From Lachnospiraceae bacterium (GTDB lineage Bacteria > Bacillota > Clostridia > Lachnospirales > Lachnospiraceae), in the NCBI GenBank assembly GCA_021199235.1, contig JAJQIL010000045.1:1-53364 (forward strand): DNA of 53,364 nt. Direction: 5' to 3'. Every line of letters starts with the position of its first letter. Position 1 is the first letter of the stretch. This document shows positions 33,286 through 42,184 of the stretch, piece after piece. A model generated the notes under the pieces. That model was not told where the DNA came from. It was given only the letters and a program-made list of their open reading frames with translations, and made no database searches. Made by a program: the position numbers and the translations under genes.

Positions 33286-34683
33286 ATGGCAAAGACAGGT
33301 ACAAAGGTGAAGCCGTTTGGCTGGGCCGATAAGATCGGTTACGCGATGGGCGACTTCGGAAACGATTTTACATTTATTCTTTCCTCCAGCTTTTTGCTGA
33401 AGTTTTACACGGATGTTATGGGGGTTTCGGCCTTTCTGGTCGGCGTGATGATGATGCTGGCCCGTTTCGTGGACGCGTTCACGGATACGGCGATGGGACA
33501 GATCGTGGATCGCTCGGAGGCAACAGCGGGGGGAAAGTTCACACCCTGGATTCGCCGTTTCATGGGACCGGTGGCGGTGGCTTCGTTCCTGATGTATGCA
33601 ACCTGGTTCAAGGGCATGCCGATGGCGTTTAAGATCATCTGGATGTTCGTGACCTATCTGCTCTGGGGCAGCGTCTGCTACACCGGCGTCAACATTCCTT
33701 ACGGATCCATGGCATCCGCAATTTCGGATGATCCGGAAGAACGTGTACAGCTCTCCAGCTGGAGAAACATCGGCGCGACTTTAGCCGGCACTGTGATCGG
33801 TGTGGTGCTGCCGCTGGTTGTTTATTATAAGGACGCGGAAGGTCTCACCCGTTTGTCCGGCACAAAGCTCAGCATTGCGGCTCTCATCTGCTCCATTGGC
33901 GCGGTTGTCTGCTACCTGCTCTGCACGAGCCTGACCACAGAGCGTGTGAAAATTGAGAAAAAGACAGAAAAATTCAGCTTCAATGCTCTGATCAAACAGC
34001 TGTTTTCCAGCCGCGCACTGGTCAGCATTATCGTAGCGGCGATCGTTCTTCTGCTGGCGCAGCTGACCATGCAGGGCATGAACGCTTACATCTTCCCGAA
34101 CTATTTTAACAGCGCTTCCGGCGCTTCCATCGCTTCCCTTGTCGGCAGCGTGCTGATGATCGTCCTTGCATTGTTTGTGATTCCGCCGATGTCAAAGAAA
34201 TACGGCAAAAAAGAGATTGCAATCGCGGGAAATGTTGTGGCCGTGGTCGGATATCTGGCAGCGTTCCTTATGCGCACCACGAATATGTATGTGTACATTC
34301 TTCTGTACACCCTCGGCTATTTTGGCATCGCCTTCTTTAACACCTGCATCTGGGCGATGATTACCGATGTGATCGATGAGGATGAGGTTCGCCGCGGCAG
34401 CCGTTCGGATGGTACGATCTATTCGCTGTATTCGTTCGCGAGAAAGATCGGTCAGGCTCTGTCCTCAGGTCTTACCGGTGCTCTGCTGACGATGATCGGT
34501 TATACAGACGCGACTGCGTTTGATGTGGACGTGCTGAGCGGTATTTATACGGTAGGAACGCTGATTCCGGCCATCGGATTCGGGCTGCTGATCATTGTGC
34601 TGGCATTCTGGTATCCGCTGGGCAAGAAGCAGGTGGATGCGAACGCGGCCACGCTTGCGGCAAGAAAGCAGGGTAAGAGATAA
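33286..34683 (+). CDS. GPH-family glycoside/glucuronide:cation symporter
   Basis: This 465-residue, roughly 12-span membrane protein of the major facilitator superfamily carries the GPH signatures near the N-terminus: IGYAMGDFGNDFTF, FYTDVMGVSAF and MGQIVDRSEATAGGKFTPWI. Relatives (MelB, LacS, UidB, XynB-type) move glycosides with Na+ or H+. Start 33286 was chosen because AAAGGAAGGGG precedes it; an in-frame ATG at 33259 lies ahead of that site. Inside this operon it should import the substrate of the GH2 and GH3 enzymes. A strong GC hairpin (34717-34741) separates it from the HAD gene. Confidence 0.9.
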   Translation: MAKTGTKVKPFGWADKIGYAMGDFGNDFTFILSSSFLLKFYTDVMGVSAFLVGVMMMLARFVDAFTDTAMGQIVDRSEATAGGKFTPWIRRFMGPVAVASFLMYATWFKGMPMAFKIIWMFVTYLLWGSVCYTGVNIPYGSMASAISDDPEERVQLSSWRNIGATLAGTVIGVVLPLVVYYKDAEGLTRLSGTKLSIAALICSIGAVVCYLLCTSLTTERVKIEKKTEKFSFNALIKQLFSSRALVSIIVAAIVLLLAQLTMQGMNAYIFPNYFNSASGASIASLVGSVLMIVLALFVIPPMSKKYGKKEIAIAGNVVAVVGYLAAFLMRTTNMYVYILLYTLGYFGIAFFNTCIWAMITDVIDEDEVRRGSRSDGTIYSLYSFARKIGQALSSGLTGALLTMIGYTDATAFDVDVLSGIYTVGTLIPAIGFGLLIIVLAFWYPLGKKQVDANAATLAARKQGKR

Positions 34684-34716
34684 TACGCAATAAGTAATAA
34701 GCAATATTTGTAAATG

Positions 34717-34741
34717 GCGGGCGGCTGTATAAACCGCCCGC
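34717..34741 (+). other. Intercistronic hairpin
   Basis: GCGGGCGG (34717-34724) pairs with CCGCCCGC (34734-34741), with no T-run after it; the ribosome site of the HAD gene follows at once. It may shield upstream mRNA or partly stop transcription. Confidence 0.55.
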
Positions 34742-34759
34742 TGAAGAAAGGAGCCGGCA

Positions 34760-35620
34760 ATGGCAGATAGTTTAGCAGAATTTACAAAACAACATGAGTA
34801 TCTCATCTGCGTTGACAGTGACGGGTGTGCGATGGACACCATGGATATCAAGCACATCCGCTGCTTCGGCCCGTGTATGGTGGATGAGTGGGAACTGGGA
34901 GAATGGAGAGAAGAGATTCTGGCGCGCTGGAATGAGATTAACCTCTATACCATGACCCGCGGCATCAACCGCTTCAAGGGGCTGAAAATGGCGCTTCGCG
35001 AGATTGACGGAAAATACCGGAAGATCGAGGATCTGGAAGCGCTGGAAAACTGGGCGGACACCTCCCCGGAGCTCTCAAATGACGCGCTGAAAAAGGCGAT
35101 TGACGGGAACAATGAGGCGGGACATCCGCATATCTCTCTGGAGAAAGCACTCTCCTGGAGCAACGCGGTGAACCAGTCCATCTCCAGACTGGCGCAGGAT
35201 GAGAGAAAACCGTTTGAGGGAGTCGATATGGCGCTTACGCTGGCACATCGGCAGGCGGACGTGGTTATCGTCTCCAGTGCGAACCTTGGCGCTGTCCTTG
35301 AGGAATGGGATCTTTACGGACTTCTGGAGCACACGGATGTGGTACTGGCGCAGAACATCGGCAGCAAGGCGTTCTGCATCGGCGAGATGCTCAAAAAAGG
35401 CTATGAAAAGGACCATGTGCTGATGTGCGGCGACGCACCGGGAGATTTGGACGCGGCAAAGCAGAACGGCGTATTTTATTTCCCGATCCTCGTAAAGCAT
35501 GAGGCGGAGAGCTGGGCGGAATTTACGGACGAAGCCTTTACCCGCCTGATCGAGGGCACCTACGGCGGCGGGTATCAGGAGGAGAAGATCCGGGCGTTCA
35601 GGGAGAACCTGGGCGGCTGA
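34760..35620 (+). CDS. HAD-superfamily hydrolase of unknown substrate
   Basis: The 286-residue protein has the HAD motifs: DSDGCAMD near residues 19-26 (nucleophile D19 and D21), SSAN (motif II) and GDAPGDLDAA (motif III/IV). A helical cap of about 120 residues lies between motifs I and II. Most likely it is a phosphatase acting on a small phosphorylated compound. The gene sits in the GH2-GPH-GH3-UxuA-SDR group, so a sugar phosphate made from the imported glycan is a reasonable guess; nothing in the sequence identifies it. The ATG follows AAGGAGCC. Confidence 0.8.
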   Translation: MADSLAEFTKQHEYLICVDSDGCAMDTMDIKHIRCFGPCMVDEWELGEWREEILARWNEINLYTMTRGINRFKGLKMALREIDGKYRKIEDLEALENWADTSPELSNDALKKAIDGNNEAGHPHISLEKALSWSNAVNQSISRLAQDERKPFEGVDMALTLAHRQADVVIVSSANLGAVLEEWDLYGLLEHTDVVLAQNIGSKAFCIGEMLKKGYEKDHVLMCGDAPGDLDAAKQNGVFYFPILVKHEAESWAEFTDEAFTRLIEGTYGGGYQEEKIRAFRENLGG

Positions 35621-35661
35621 GGAACAGTGGCCAGTGATTAATGCTTAGTGATTAGTGACTG

Positions 35662-35702
35662 GCGGGCAGGTCTGAAGCCCGCATCCGGAACTGCTGCCGG
35701 AT
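35662..35702 (+). other. Two small intercistronic hairpins
   Basis: GCGGGC (35662-35667) with GCCCGC (35677-35682), immediately followed by ATCCGG (35683-35688) with CCGGAT (35697-35702). Upstream is an imperfect AT-rich repeat built on GTGATTA/AGTGATT (35633-35660). No T-run is present. Confidence 0.45.
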
Positions 35703-35745
35703 CATGGAATAGTTTTCTGGTAAGGCAAGGAGATGTGTAATTAAT

Positions 35746-37515
35746 ATGGTTGATATGAAAGCAAAACCGTTTTATCTCTCAGATGAGGACTGCGCCTGGG
35801 TGGAGCAGACCATCGCCGGGATGACGGACGAAGAGAAAGTCGGCCAGCTGTTTTTCCAGCTGACGGAATCTCAGGATGAGAGCTATTTGAAAAACCTGAT
35901 GGAGAAATACCATCTCGGCGGCTGCCGCTACAACGGCATGCCGGGGATCAAAGTGCAGGATCAGAACCGTATCCTGCAGAAATACGCGAAGGTACCGATC
36001 TTTATCGCATGCAATACAGAAGCGGGCGGCGACGGCGCCTGCGCGGATGGTACGGCGATCGGTTCCGGTGTGAAGATCGGCGCGACCGGAAAGACAGAGT
36101 ATGCATATGCGCTCGGGAAAATGGCTAACGAGGAAGCGGCCGCCATCGGCTGTAATATGGCATTTGCGCCTGTCTGCGATATCGTGTATAATTGGGAGAA
36201 CACCGAGGTCATCACCCGTGCGTTCGGCAGCGATCCGGAGCGTGTGGCAAGGATGAGCGCAGCCTATGTACAGGGCGCGCACACGATTCCGGGTTTTGCC
36301 TGCGCGGCAAAGCATTTCCCGGGCAACGGGCAGGATTTCCGTGACGCGCACCTCTCCAACAATGTCAATTATTTTGATCCGGAGAAATGGGACGCGACCT
36401 ATGGCCTGGTGTACCGCACGCTGATCGACGAGGGACTGGACGCCATCATGGCCGGACACATTATGCTTCCGAAATACGCGAAAGCGATCAATCCGGACCT
36501 TAAGGATGAGGACATGATGCCGGCCACCTTAAGCCCGGAGATCATGCAGGGACTGCTGCGCGACCGGCTCGGCTTCAACGGCATGGTCGTGACGGACGCG
36601 TCACATATGGTGGGCATGACGAACCGCATGACGAGAAAAGAGATGCTTCCGCGCTGCATCATGGCCGGATGCGATATGTTCCTCTTCTTCAACGATCCGG
36701 ACGAGGACTTTGAGACGATGCTGGCCGCTTACAAAGACGGCACGATCACCGAGGAGCGAATGACCGAGGCCCTGACGCGCATTCTGGCGCTGAAGGCGCA
36801 TCTGGGACTGAACAAAATGGCTCCCGAAGAGCGTGTTCCGGCACCGGAGATCCTGGAGAGCGCGCTTGGCAAAGCAGAATATAAGCAGATGCACAAGGCC
36901 ATCAGCGATGACTGCATCACGCTGGTGAAGTATAAGGATGCGGATGTGCTTCCGCTGACACCGGAGCGCTATAAGAGGATCATGATCGTCCACATTAAGG
37001 CGGCGGAGAGCGGCATGGCTCCTCTGATGAAGATGATGGGCATGGGCGGCGGCAAGAGTGCTGCGGAGCTCTTAAAAGAAAAGCTCTGTGCGAAAGGCTT
37101 TGACGCGTTTATCTACGAGAGCCCGCTTGATAAGATGAAAAAGCAGATCGAAGCGGGTGAGACGCCGAGCCTGAACGTGTATTTTGCCGGCAAGAATGCC
37201 ATCGCGGACTTCACAAGCGGCATGGATCTGGTCATCACACTCTGCGATGTTTCCAGTGGAAGACCGGTATTCGGTATGTCCAAGGGCGGCGGCGAGATCC
37301 CGTGGTATGTATTCGAGGTGCCAGTAGTCGTAGTAGGCTGCGGACAGCCGACGATGCTGGCAGACATTCCGCAGGCACGCACCTACATCAACACCTACGA
37401 CGCGAAGGACGACACCTTTGACGCGCTCATCGAGGACCTGATGACGGGACCGGAGGCGTTTAAAGGAACCGACCCGATCGACAGCTTCTGCGGGCTGTTT
37501 GATGCAAGACTCTAG
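35746..37515 (+). CDS. GH3 glycoside hydrolase, second copy
   Basis: The 589-residue cytoplasmic enzyme is a paralogue of the protein at 7873-9552. It has KHFPGNG (189-195), D200-x-H202 and the nucleophile D284 in VVTDASH, so it belongs to the same Asp-His dyad branch as NagZ-like beta-N-acetylhexosaminidases. The second domain contains a Met/Gly-rich insert, MMKMMGMGGGKS-like, around residues 428-440, that the first copy lacks. Start 35746 follows AAGGAGA with a 12-bp gap; an ATG three codons later is possible. It stands in the operon with GH2 and uronate enzymes, which suggests sequential removal of two different sugars from an imported glycan. The substrate is unknown. Confidence 0.85.
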   Translation: MVDMKAKPFYLSDEDCAWVEQTIAGMTDEEKVGQLFFQLTESQDESYLKNLMEKYHLGGCRYNGMPGIKVQDQNRILQKYAKVPIFIACNTEAGGDGACADGTAIGSGVKIGATGKTEYAYALGKMANEEAAAIGCNMAFAPVCDIVYNWENTEVITRAFGSDPERVARMSAAYVQGAHTIPGFACAAKHFPGNGQDFRDAHLSNNVNYFDPEKWDATYGLVYRTLIDEGLDAIMAGHIMLPKYAKAINPDLKDEDMMPATLSPEIMQGLLRDRLGFNGMVVTDASHMVGMTNRMTRKEMLPRCIMAGCDMFLFFNDPDEDFETMLAAYKDGTITEERMTEALTRILALKAHLGLNKMAPEERVPAPEILESALGKAEYKQMHKAISDDCITLVKYKDADVLPLTPERYKRIMIVHIKAAESGMAPLMKMMGMGGGKSAAELLKEKLCAKGFDAFIYESPLDKMKKQIEAGETPSLNVYFAGKNAIADFTSGMDLVITLCDVSSGRPVFGMSKGGGEIPWYVFEVPVVVVGCGQPTMLADIPQARTYINTYDAKDDTFDALIEDLMTGPEAFKGTDPIDSFCGLFDARL

Positions 37516-37541
37516 TAATAAACAGGAAGGAGGACACACAT

Positions 37542-38615
37542 ATGCAGATGACATTTCGCTGGTACGGCGAAGGCAACGACAGCATCACGCAGGAGATGAT
37601 CAAACAGATCCCCGGCGTGACCGGCCTGGTATGGGCGCTGCACGACAAGCAGCCTGGCGAAGTGTGGGAGATCGATGAGATCGAGGAAGCACGCCGCCAG
37701 ATTGAGGGCGCGGGCTTCAACATGGACGTGGTGGAGAGCGTCAATGTTCATGACGACATCAAGATCGGCCTGCCGACCCGTGACCAGTACATTGAGAACT
37801 ACAAGACAACCCTGCGCAACCTTTCCAAATTTGGTGTGAAGGTCGTGACTTACAACTTCATGCCGATCTTTGACTGGACGCGCACGGACCTGTTCCACCC
37901 GATGGGGGACGGCTCGACCGCTCTCTATTATGAGAAGAACCGGATTCAGGATGATTATAAGGAGATGGCAAATTACATCCTCAACAACCTGCACGGCATG
38001 ACATTCCCCGGCTGGGAGCCGGAGCGCATGGCGAAGCTGGACGAGCTGTTTGAGGCGTATAAGCCGGTCACCAAGGAGAAACTCTGGGAGAATCTGAAAT
38101 ATTTCCTGGAGGCGATCATGCCGACCTGCCATGAGACCGGCATCAAGATGGCGATTCACCCGGATGACCCGCCATGGGACATTTTCGGACTGCCGCGTCT
38201 TCTGGTAGATAAGGAATCCATCGGACGTTTCCTGTCCATGGTAGACGATCCGTACAATGATCTGTGCCTGTGCTCAGGCTCGCTGGGTGCGAATCCGGAC
38301 AACGACATCCCGGATATTATCCGCACCTACTGTGACCGCATCGCGTTCGCGCATGTGCGCAACGTGAAGCATTTCCCGAACGGGGACTTTACTGAAGCTT
38401 CCCACAGGGACTGCGACGGTGATGTACGTATTCTGGATATCATGAAGGCATATCACGACTGCGGATTCAAGGGCTATATGCGTCCGGATCACGGCCGCCA
38501 TATCTGGAACGAGCAGTGCCGCCCGGGTTACGGCCTCTATGACCGCGCACTCGGCATCATGTACCTGCTGGGCTGCTGGGATATGCTGGAAAAAACTGAC
38601 GGACCGATTGAGTGA
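37542..38615 (+). CDS. uxuA: Mannonate dehydratase
   Basis: The 357-residue enzyme dehydrates D-mannonate to 2-keto-3-deoxygluconate in the glucuronate/fructuronate branch. The N-terminus MQMTFRWYGEGND, the VVESVNVHDDIKIG and YENYKTT-like stretch near residues 65-85, HPDDPPW (residues about 205-211), CLCSGSLGANPDND and the RPDHGRH near the end are hallmarks of UxuA, including His/Cys/Asp metal ligands. Length is a little under the enteric enzyme (~394), as usual in Firmicutes. The start follows GGAAGGAGG. The mannonate oxidoreductase gene follows after a gap holding the second long palindromic element. Confidence 0.93.
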   Translation: MQMTFRWYGEGNDSITQEMIKQIPGVTGLVWALHDKQPGEVWEIDEIEEARRQIEGAGFNMDVVESVNVHDDIKIGLPTRDQYIENYKTTLRNLSKFGVKVVTYNFMPIFDWTRTDLFHPMGDGSTALYYEKNRIQDDYKEMANYILNNLHGMTFPGWEPERMAKLDELFEAYKPVTKEKLWENLKYFLEAIMPTCHETGIKMAIHPDDPPWDIFGLPRLLVDKESIGRFLSMVDDPYNDLCLCSGSLGANPDNDIPDIIRTYCDRIAFAHVRNVKHFPNGDFTEASHRDCDGDVRILDIMKAYHDCGFKGYMRPDHGRHIWNEQCRPGYGLYDRALGIMYLLGCWDMLEKTDGPIE

Positions 38616-38710
38616 TCCATATCCTTTTGCTTCTGATATCTGGCAGAACTCAGGGCATGGCTGTTCGTCGAAGAAGTGATTTTACAGGAAACGGCTAATG
38701 TTGTTTCCTG

Positions 38711-38845
38711 ATAACTATTCAGGACAGTACCTCGCACTCGCTGCGAGGTACGTATGAAAACGTTCATTCTACAGGAAAAAGTCCCATCGCGCAGCGATTT
38801 TAAATGGACTTTTTCCCGTAACTGTGAAGGTACTGAACAGTTACG
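38711..38845 (+). repeat. Long palindromic intergenic element, copy 2
   Basis: Same plan as copy 1 at 3971-4149. 5' end ATAACTATTCAG; 10-bp stem (38727-38736 with 38742-38751, loop CTCGC); 11-bp stem (38774-38784 with 38806-38816) enclosing the CATCGCGCAGCGAT core shared with copy 1; 29-nt terminal unit CGTAACTGT...ACAGTTACG (38817-38845). Relative to copy 1 the first stem has three and the second stem two paired changes that keep the pairing. It fills most of the 292-bp gap between uxuA and the SDR gene. Confidence 0.85.
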
Positions 38846-38907
38846 TTTCCTGCAGCATTGGGGCACTCCTGGGGTGCCCCATAATTATTCGAAAAGAGGA
38901 ATGCGAT

Positions 38908-39759
38908 ATGACAAAGAACGTAATCGATACCGATCTTACCGGTAAGGTGGCAGTGGTCACCGGTGCGGGCGGCGTGCTCTGCAGCGCTCTGGCAAAGGCA
39001 CTGGCGCGCGCGGGAGCGAAGGTAGCGCTTTTAAACCGGAGTACGGACGCGATCGAGCGCTATGCCGCTGAGATCAATGCGGAAGGCGGAGTTGCGAAAG
39101 CATACAAGTGCAATGTACTGGAAAAAGACACCTGTCTGGCAGTCGCGGAGCAGGTGTTGCAGGATCTCGGACCGTGCGACATTCTGGTGAACGGAGCCGG
39201 CGGCAACAATCCGAAGGCGCAGACAGAAAAGGAATTCTATGAGGCAGGCGATATTGACGCGGACACCCAGAGCTTTTTTGACCTCTCAGAGGAGGGCGTC
39301 GATGCGGTGTTCAGTCTGAACTTTATCGGTACGCTGCTTCCGACGCAGGCGTTTGCGCGCCAGATGCTCGGCCGCAGCGGCTGCAACATCATCAACATCA
39401 GCTCGATGAACGCATTCACGCCGCTGACAAAGATTCCGGCCTATTCGGGCGCGAAAGCCGCCGTGTCCAACTTTACACAGTGGCTTGCGGTGCATTTTTC
39501 CAAAGAAGGCATCCGTGTCAACGCGATCGCGCCGGGCTTTTTCGCGACAAAGCAGAATGAGAAGCTTCTGTTCTATGAAGACGGCACTCCGACAGACCGC
39601 ACAAAGAAAATCCTTGCCGGGACGCCGATGGATCGTTTTGGCGAGCCGAAGGATCTGGAGGGCGCGCTGCTGTTTCTGGTGAATAATGAGGCGGCCGGAT
39701 TCATTACGGGCGTCGTACTTCCGATCGACGGCGGTTTCCAGGCATATTCGGGAGTCTGA
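38908..39759 (+). CDS. SDR oxidoreductase, probable D-mannonate oxidoreductase
   Basis: This 283-residue short-chain dehydrogenase probably interconverts fructuronate and mannonate with NAD(P)H, supplying UxuA. The cofactor loop is TGAGGVLCSAL (18-28), followed by NGAGG (95-99); the catalytic residues are S165/S166, Y179 and K183 in AYSGAKAAV. The N-terminus DLTGKVAVVTGAGGVLC resembles the Firmicute UxuB/YjmF type. The start at 38908 follows GAGGAA; a longer frame back to 38824 would run through the repeat element. It closes the catabolic group, next to uxuA, which supports this function over other SDR activities. Confidence 0.83.
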   Translation: MTKNVIDTDLTGKVAVVTGAGGVLCSALAKALARAGAKVALLNRSTDAIERYAAEINAEGGVAKAYKCNVLEKDTCLAVAEQVLQDLGPCDILVNGAGGNNPKAQTEKEFYEAGDIDADTQSFFDLSEEGVDAVFSLNFIGTLLPTQAFARQMLGRSGCNIINISSMNAFTPLTKIPAYSGAKAAVSNFTQWLAVHFSKEGIRVNAIAPGFFATKQNEKLLFYEDGTPTDRTKKILAGTPMDRFGEPKDLEGALLFLVNNEAAGFITGVVLPIDGGFQAYSGV

Positions 39760-39787
39760 GGAAAAAAACAGAATGAGGACGGCATTT

Positions 39788-41980
39788 ATGTATAACAGAA
39801 GAACAATGTGGTACTGTATGATTCTGGCCATTTCTGTGACAGCATTTTGTAAGGCGGACTGTGTGTATGTGAGCGCACAGTCCGTTTCCGATGTCACGGA
39901 TACTGTGATGACAGCGAATCTCACAGAACTGCACGCAGATTTTCTGAACGGAGGCGATTATCAGTATGCGGAGCGGTTCGGTGAGAATCTGCTCCTGATC
40001 CGCATGTATGTGCCGGAGACGGACGACGTGACCGTGTATCTGGATGGGGACGGAGAGCTTTGCTATGAGGAAAATTTTTGCTGGCAGTTCGACCTGTATT
40101 CTCCGGAAGAAAATGCCGTCATTGCTTCGCTGAATACGCAGGAGCAGGCCGCGGATTTTTATCTGATCAATGGCTCAAAACTTCTTCTGGCTGATTATGA
40201 GAAGGAACAGATTATCGCATATGACGCGGATCTGTCTCTGCTTGCTTCCTATGATGTTTCGGCTTTTTTGGACGATTCGGACGGATTTGTATATGCGTCC
40301 GCAGATGAGGATTCCTGGTATTTTCTGAATTACGAAGAGCATTGCATACAGAAGGCTGTCTATGAGAACGGATGGGAATGGGCGCCCGGCCTTTTGGACG
40401 GGGAACTGGATGATTACTGTTCCGTGATCCAGATGGCGTCTCCGGATGGCTCGAAGCTGCTGCTTTCTGTGGTGGATGATGAGACGTATCTTAGCAGCTG
40501 CCAGGTTGTGGAAGCCGACGCACTCTCATGCTTACGTTTTTATTCACAGGCTCCCTTTTTCTGGCAGACGATCTCTGACGATGCTTTTCTGGCGGAGCTT
40601 TCAGATGAAAGCGGCGTGTATTTCTGTGACTGGTTTGAGGGGGAAGCGGTTTATTTTGCCATGCCGGAGAACTATAGTGTTTCTCTGGCGGAGGACTGTA
40701 TTCTGGCGATCAGAGACAACCTGTATGCGGGGGAGGATGAAGAACCGGTGTACAGCGCGTCTCTTTATGACAGCACCGGGGCATGTGTGTCGTCAATGTC
40801 TCTTTCGGGAGACAGGGACGGCGACGGAGAAACAGATGTTTATATGCTCTCGGAGCCGATGTACCTTAAGGGGCAGGACAGCATTTTCTGGCTCATGGGG
40901 GCAATGACCGGAGAGGAAGAGAGCGATCCATATGATACATACCTGCTTTGGTGGAATCTGGAGGCGGACAGTGAAGACGCAGGCTCTGTGATCTTTTACG
41001 ATACGGCCGCTGAAGCATCCGGACATGGCGGCGACGCCATCGCTGAAGGAACAGCCCCAGCGGATGCTGACGGCCAGGATACAGAGGCAGATGAAGAATC
41101 AGATGATTCGGAAATCGTGATTATCCTCGGAGAAGACACTGATTCGAATGCGGAGGATAACCAGGAGAACACAGATTCGAATGAAGAGGTTAACCAGGAG
41201 GACGCAGATTCGAATGCAGATATTGTTTGGGGAGACCTCGCGGATATCAAAAGCCGCGCGGATGCTCTCGAGGAGACATACGGCATCTCCATTTATCTGG
41301 GAGCGGAAGTGCCCGAACAGGTCGACAATTATTATACGGAAACCTGTCTGGATCCGGATACACTGGAAGCGGCGATGGATCAGCTGGAGAGGATTCTGGC
41401 GCTTTATCCGGAGAATTTTTTCCCGCAGCTGCTTTATGACGATCTGCTGGGCATCCGGATTTATTTCAGCGGTACCTTATCCGGCGACATGGAAGGAATG
41501 CTGACCGATCCGGGCGCTTACGTGGAGGAGATCGATCAGTTTCAGGTGATGGTTCTGGATGTATACCAGTGGTGGAACTGGGATTATATGGTGAATCACG
41601 AGATTTCCCACATGATCGACCGCAGCCTGGAGTTTCGCAGCATGTATCAGAAAGACACGCTTTTTTCGGAAGAAACATGGAGCAGCTATAACCCGGACGG
41701 ATTTGAGTATCTCTATACCTATGACGGCTATGAGGAGAATGCCGGCTGGATCGGCTATGCGGAGTATTTTGTGGATTCCTATGGAACAACGTTCGCCACG
41801 GAAGACCGGGCAGAACTCTTCGGAACCGCAATGTCGAGCTTCCAGAATGACGGCCTTTACTCGTATCTGTTTGAGGAGGGCAGCGCATTAAGGGAAAAGC
41901 TGGATTATTACTGCGCCTGCATCCGGGACGGATTCGACACGACGGGGTGGGAGGAGACAATGGCGTGGGAGCTGTACTGA
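39788..41980 (+). CDS. Exported HExxH metallopeptidase-like protein, uncharacterised
   Basis: The 730-residue protein starts with a signal peptide or anchor (MWYCMILAISVTAFC...). Residues to about 400 are beta-rich with repeating acidic Tyr/Trp blocks, suggestive of a propeller. A strongly acidic linker with repeats of DSNAED/DSNEEV/DSNADI type (about 445-480) follows. The C-terminal part holds NHEISHMIDR (HEISH at 604-608), a zinc-metallopeptidase motif, with E676 in TEDRAELF as a possible third ligand (gluzincin-like spacing). It also has paired Cys near the end (YYCAC). Two starts are possible (39773, 39788); the latter has GAGGA 8 bp upstream. It begins 28 bp after the SDR gene and may be co-transcribed, though it shares no metabolic theme. 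Substrate unknown. Confidence 0.7.
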   Translation: MYNRRTMWYCMILAISVTAFCKADCVYVSAQSVSDVTDTVMTANLTELHADFLNGGDYQYAERFGENLLLIRMYVPETDDVTVYLDGDGELCYEENFCWQFDLYSPEENAVIASLNTQEQAADFYLINGSKLLLADYEKEQIIAYDADLSLLASYDVSAFLDDSDGFVYASADEDSWYFLNYEEHCIQKAVYENGWEWAPGLLDGELDDYCSVIQMASPDGSKLLLSVVDDETYLSSCQVVEADALSCLRFYSQAPFFWQTISDDAFLAELSDESGVYFCDWFEGEAVYFAMPENYSVSLAEDCILAIRDNLYAGEDEEPVYSASLYDSTGACVSSMSLSGDRDGDGETDVYMLSEPMYLKGQDSIFWLMGAMTGEEESDPYDTYLLWWNLEADSEDAGSVIFYDTAAEASGHGGDAIAEGTAPADADGQDTEADEESDDSEIVIILGEDTDSNAEDNQENTDSNEEVNQEDADSNADIVWGDLADIKSRADALEETYGISIYLGAEVPEQVDNYYTETCLDPDTLEAAMDQLERILALYPENFFPQLLYDDLLGIRIYFSGTLSGDMEGMLTDPGAYVEEIDQFQVMVLDVYQWWNWDYMVNHEISHMIDRSLEFRSMYQKDTLFSEETWSSYNPDGFEYLYTYDGYEENAGWIGYAEYFVDSYGTTFATEDRAELFGTAMSSFQNDGLYSYLFEEGSALREKLDYYCACIRDGFDTTGWEETMAWELY

Positions 41981-42031
41981 GATTTTATCGTGGCATATGC
42001 TCCTGAACAGCATTTTTTTGCAGTGTTTTAC

Positions 42032-42060
42032 TTGTAAAAAGAGGCGTGGGGCGTTATACT
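42032..42060 (+). promoter_or_regulatory. Promoter for the zinc-ribbon gene
   Basis: TTGTAA (42032-42037), a 17-bp spacer and TATACT (42055-42060). The tandem palindromic units begin 13 bp downstream, so they would be the first part of the transcript. Confidence 0.65.
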
Positions 42061-42073
42061 ACGCACAAAGTGT

Positions 42074-42184
42074 GGGAGAAAAGCTGTAACTGTGAAAATA
42101 CAGCTACGGGAGAGATTCGTAACTGTGAAGGAACGAAACGGTTATGGGAGAAGATTCGTAATTGTAAAGATACAGGACAGTTAC
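42074..42184 (+). repeat. Tandem triplet of GTAACTGT-type units
   Basis: Three head-to-tail units, each opening with GGGAGA and holding a GTAACTGT/ACAGTTAC-like inverted repeat: 42074-42107, 42108-42145 and 42146-42184. The units differ in their middle sequence and arms (CTGTAACTGT...ACAGCTAC; CGTAACTGT...ACGGTTATG; CGTAATTGT...ACAGTTAC). The array occupies nearly the whole leader of the zinc-ribbon gene. Confidence 0.8.
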
